A stretch of 64,000 nt of DNA from Forficula auricularia. Lineage: Eukaryota; Arthropoda; Insecta; Dermaptera; Forficulidae. Under the pieces are notes generated by a model. That model had not been told where the DNA came from. It searched no databases and saw only the letters and a program-made list of their open reading frames with translations. Positions 61,233 to 64,000 of this stretch are shown here, in pieces. How positions within the stretch are numbered: position 1 is the stretch's first letter; each line of letters starts with the position of its first letter. Location of the stretch: positions 9,602,598-9,666,597 of the forward strand of contig JALMQS010000061.1 of assembly GCA_024734495.1 (NCBI GenBank), written 5' to 3'. The position numbers and the translations under genes were made by a program.

Positions 61233-64000
61233 TGTATATAATTGTATATCTATATCTATATATATAAAAATCAATCTGTGTTCGTTGGTTGGTTGGTTCC
61301 AATGAACTTCGACACCGTTTATCCGATTGAGATGAAATTTTGAACACATATTTATCACAGTCTATAGGATGATGATGATATAGTTTCATCAATTTAAAAT
61401 TAATTTCATTTTTCAATTTTATTTAAAGGCCATAAATTTTATTCAAAGCTCTAAAAGGGTCATGAAATAATGAAAAAGGTTAAAATGGTCAGGCCGACAA
61501 ACAAAGAACTCCTCTTCGCAAAGGAAGTTAGCATTTTTTTTTCATTTTCTTTTTTTTTAAACTTTGAAAATATCATAGAGAGATTACTCATAAAAAAATG
61601 ACACACGTTATAAATGTATAGCAATATAGTATACATATAAGTTAAAGGTATAAACAGGGCCGGGCTAAGAGAAAATTTTACTACAAGCATGAAATATTTT
61701 TGCGCCCCCCCCCCCCAGCAAATCTATATATATAAAAATCAATCTGTGTTCGTTGGTTGGTTGGTTCCAATGAACTTCGACACCGTTTATCCGATTGAGA
61801 TGAAATTTTGAACACATATTTATCACAGTCTATAGGATGATGATGATATAGTTTCATCAATTTAAAATTAATTTCATTTTTCAATTTTATTTAAAGGCCA
61901 TAAATTTTATTCAAAGCTCTAAAAGGGTCATGAAATAATGAAAAAGGTTAAAATGGTCAGGCCGACAAACAAAGAACTCCTCTTCGCAAAGGAAGTTAGC
62001 ATTTTTTTTTCATTTTCTTTTTTTTAAACTTTGAAAATATCATAGAGAGATTACTCATAAAAAAATGACACACGTTATAAATGTATAGCAATATAGTATA
62101 CATATAAGTTAAAGGTATAAACAGGGCCGGGCTAAGAGAAAATTTTACTACAAGCATGAAATATTTTTGCGCCCCCCCCCCCCAAGCAAATCTATATATA
62201 TAAAAATCAATCTGTGTTCGTTGGTTGGTTGGTTCCAATGAACTTCGACACCGTTTATCCGATTGAGATGAAATTTTGAACACATATTTATCACAGTCTA
62301 TAGGATGATGATGATATAGTTTCATCAATTTAAAATTAATTTCATTTTTCAATTTTATTTAAAGGCCATAAATTTTATTCAAAGCTCTAAAAGGGTCATG
62401 AAATAATGAAAAAGGTTAAAATGGTCAGGCCGACAAACAAAGAACCCCTCTTCACAAAGGAAGTTAGCATTTTTTTTTCATTTTCTTTTTTTTAAAGTTT
62501 GAAAATATCATAGAGAGATTACTCATAAAAAAATGACACACGTTATAAATGTATAGCAATATAGTATACATATAAGTTAAAGGTATAAACAGGGCCGGGC
62601 TAAGAGAAAATTTTACTACAAGCATGAAATATTTTTGCGCCCCCCCCCCCCCCAGCAAATCTATATATATAAAAATCAATCTGTGTTCGTTGGTTGGTTG
62701 GTTCCAATGAACTTCGACACCGTTTATCCGATTGAGATGAAATTTTGAACACATATTTATCACAGTCTATAGGATGATGATGATATAGTTTCATCAATTT
62801 AAAATTAATTTCATTTTTCAATTTTATTTAAAGGCCATAAATTTTATTCAAAGCTCTAAAAGGGTCATGAAATAATGAAAAAGGTTAAAATGGTCAGGCC
62901 GACAAACAAAGAACTCCTCTTCGCAAAGGAAGTTAGCATTTTTTTTTCATTTTCTTTTTTTTAAACTTTGAAAATATCATAGAGAGATTACTCATAAAAA
63001 AATGACACACGTTATAAATGTATAGCAATATAGTATACATATAAGTTAAAGGTATAAACAGGGCCGGGCTAAGAGAAAATTTTACTACAAGCATGAAATA
63101 TTTTTGCGCCCCCCCCCCCCAGCAAATCTATATATATAAAAATCAATCTGTGTTCGTTGGTTGGTTGGTTCCAATGAACTTCGACACCGTTTATCCGATT
63201 GAGATGAAATTTTGAACACATATTTATCACAGTCTATAGGATGATGATGATATAGTTTCATCAATTTAAAATTAATTTCATTTTTCAATTTTATTTAAAG
63301 GCCATAAATTTTATTCAAAGCTCTAAAAGGGTCATGAAATAATGAAAAAGGTTAAAATGGTCAGGCCGACAAACAAAGAACCCCTCTTCACAAAGGAAGT
63401 TAGCATTTTTTTTTCATTTTCTTTTTTTTAAAGTTTGAAAATATCATAGAGAGATTACTCATAAAAAAATGACACACGTTATAAATGTATAGCAATATAG
63501 TATACATATAAGTTAAAGGTATAAACAGGGCCGGGCTAAGAGAAAATTTTACTTACAAGCATGAAATATTTTTGCGCCCCCCCCCCCCCAGCAAATCTAT
63601 ATATATAAAAATCAATCTGTGTTCGTTGGTTGGTTGGTTCCAATGAACTTCGACACCGTTTATCCGATTGAGATGAAATTTTGAACACATATTTATCACA
63701 GTCTATAGGATGATGATGATATAGTTTCATCAATTTAAAATTAATTTCATTTTTCAATTTTATTTAAAGGCCATAAATTTTATTCAAAGCTCTAAAAGGG
63801 TCATGAAATAATGAAAAAGGTTAAAATGGTCAGGCCGACAAACAAAGAACCCCTCTTCACAAAGGAAGTTAGCATTTTTTTTTCATTTTCTTTTTTTTTA
63901 AAGTTTGAAAATATCATAGAGAGATTACTCATAAAAAAATGACACACGTTATAAATGTATAGCAATATAGTATACATATAAGTTAAAGGTATAAACAGGG
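61233..64000. repeat. 468-bp tandem repeat array, ~6 copies
   Basis: Units begin with TCAATCTGTGTTCGTTGGTT at 61271, 61739, 62207, 62676, 63143 and 63612, so the period is 467-469 bp. The array runs off the window. Each unit contains TGAACTTCGACACCGTTTAT, CCGATTGAGATGAAATTTTG, GGATGATGATG and a C-run of 11-14. Units differ by small variants (CTCCTCTTCGC versus CCCCTCTTCAC; C-run length) that alternate between units. The repeated minus-strand open frame MKNEINFKLMKLYHHHP is a by-product and ends wherever the C-run changes frame. Confidence 0.93.

Noticed and set aside
61174..63757. Recurring minus-strand frames starting MKNEINFKLMKLYHHHP
   Set aside because: They repeat because the DNA is a 468-bp tandem array, change C-terminus with the length of a C-run, and show no domain.

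Overview
This is a strongly A+T-rich eukaryotic window, almost certainly from an insect nuclear genome. The evidence is GT-AG introns, very low gene density, and layered transposable elements of types common in insects: CR1/Jockey-group and RTE LINEs, a BEL/Pao remnant, hAT, pogo and mariner pieces, and tRNA-derived SINEs. The species cannot be fixed from sequence alone. A 100-N assembly gap lies at 17145-17244. I see no rRNA genes, no convincing functional tRNA and no CRISPR. Prokaryotic-style operons, ribosome binding sites and terminators do not apply.

The only host gene I can support is on the + strand at 45042-57097. It is a three-exon C2H2 zinc-finger gene: exon 1 at 45042-45087, exon 2 at 45557-45700, and exon 3 from 54568 to the stop at 57095-57097. 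All its introns are phase 1. Exons 2 and 3 each begin with a divergent finger. Exon 3 then runs into 26 tandem 84-bp finger units: 19 nearly identical units with an unusual TSQKP linker, then seven diverse fingers with mostly canonical TGEKP/S linkers. The first ten units carry many single-base indels, while the next nine are clean. A second, partial copy (promoter region, exon 1, exon 2) lies upstream at about 31065-32900. Intron 2 of the main gene also holds two further partial copies of its own intron sequence, so the locus has been duplicated repeatedly. Elements ending in AAGGTAGTTGTT sit at the duplication junctions.

Regions. 1-9070: hairpin and inverted-repeat elements, a LINE tail, a hAT non-autonomous element with a perfect 8-bp target duplication, and two dispersed repeat families (D and E). 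9070-17144: LINE-A fragment, palindromic elements, head-to-head SINEs, a pogo-like element with a nested E copy, then unassigned AT-rich DNA. 17245-18104: a 346-bp tandem repeat next to the gap. 18540-20760: the longest CR1/Jockey-group LINE (family A). 20762-27120: SINE, RT remnant, palindrome F, BEL/Pao Pol tail, LINE-A fragment, and a Jockey LINE split by an insertion with a 12-bp target duplication. 27120-31060: a tandem-plus-inverted 120-bp repeat array and hairpins. 31065-45040: gene copy 1, a near-intact RTE LINE nested in a G element, and many remnants. 45042-57097: the zinc-finger gene, with intron 2 filled by nested elements. 57100-64000: LINE-A copy, mariner fossil, and a 468-bp tandem array that runs off the window.

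Two themes deserve attention. First, at least ten different hairpin elements carry a motif resembling a hammerhead ribozyme core (CTGATGA or a variant, a short stem, then GAAA, often GAAACGTC). This suggests Penelope-like or retrozyme-like origins. Second, the zinc-finger gene has an array of identical fingers sitting in a transposon-dense, repeatedly duplicated locus. No folding, database search or alignment software was used; coordinates of repeat borders are approximate unless a target-site duplication is stated.
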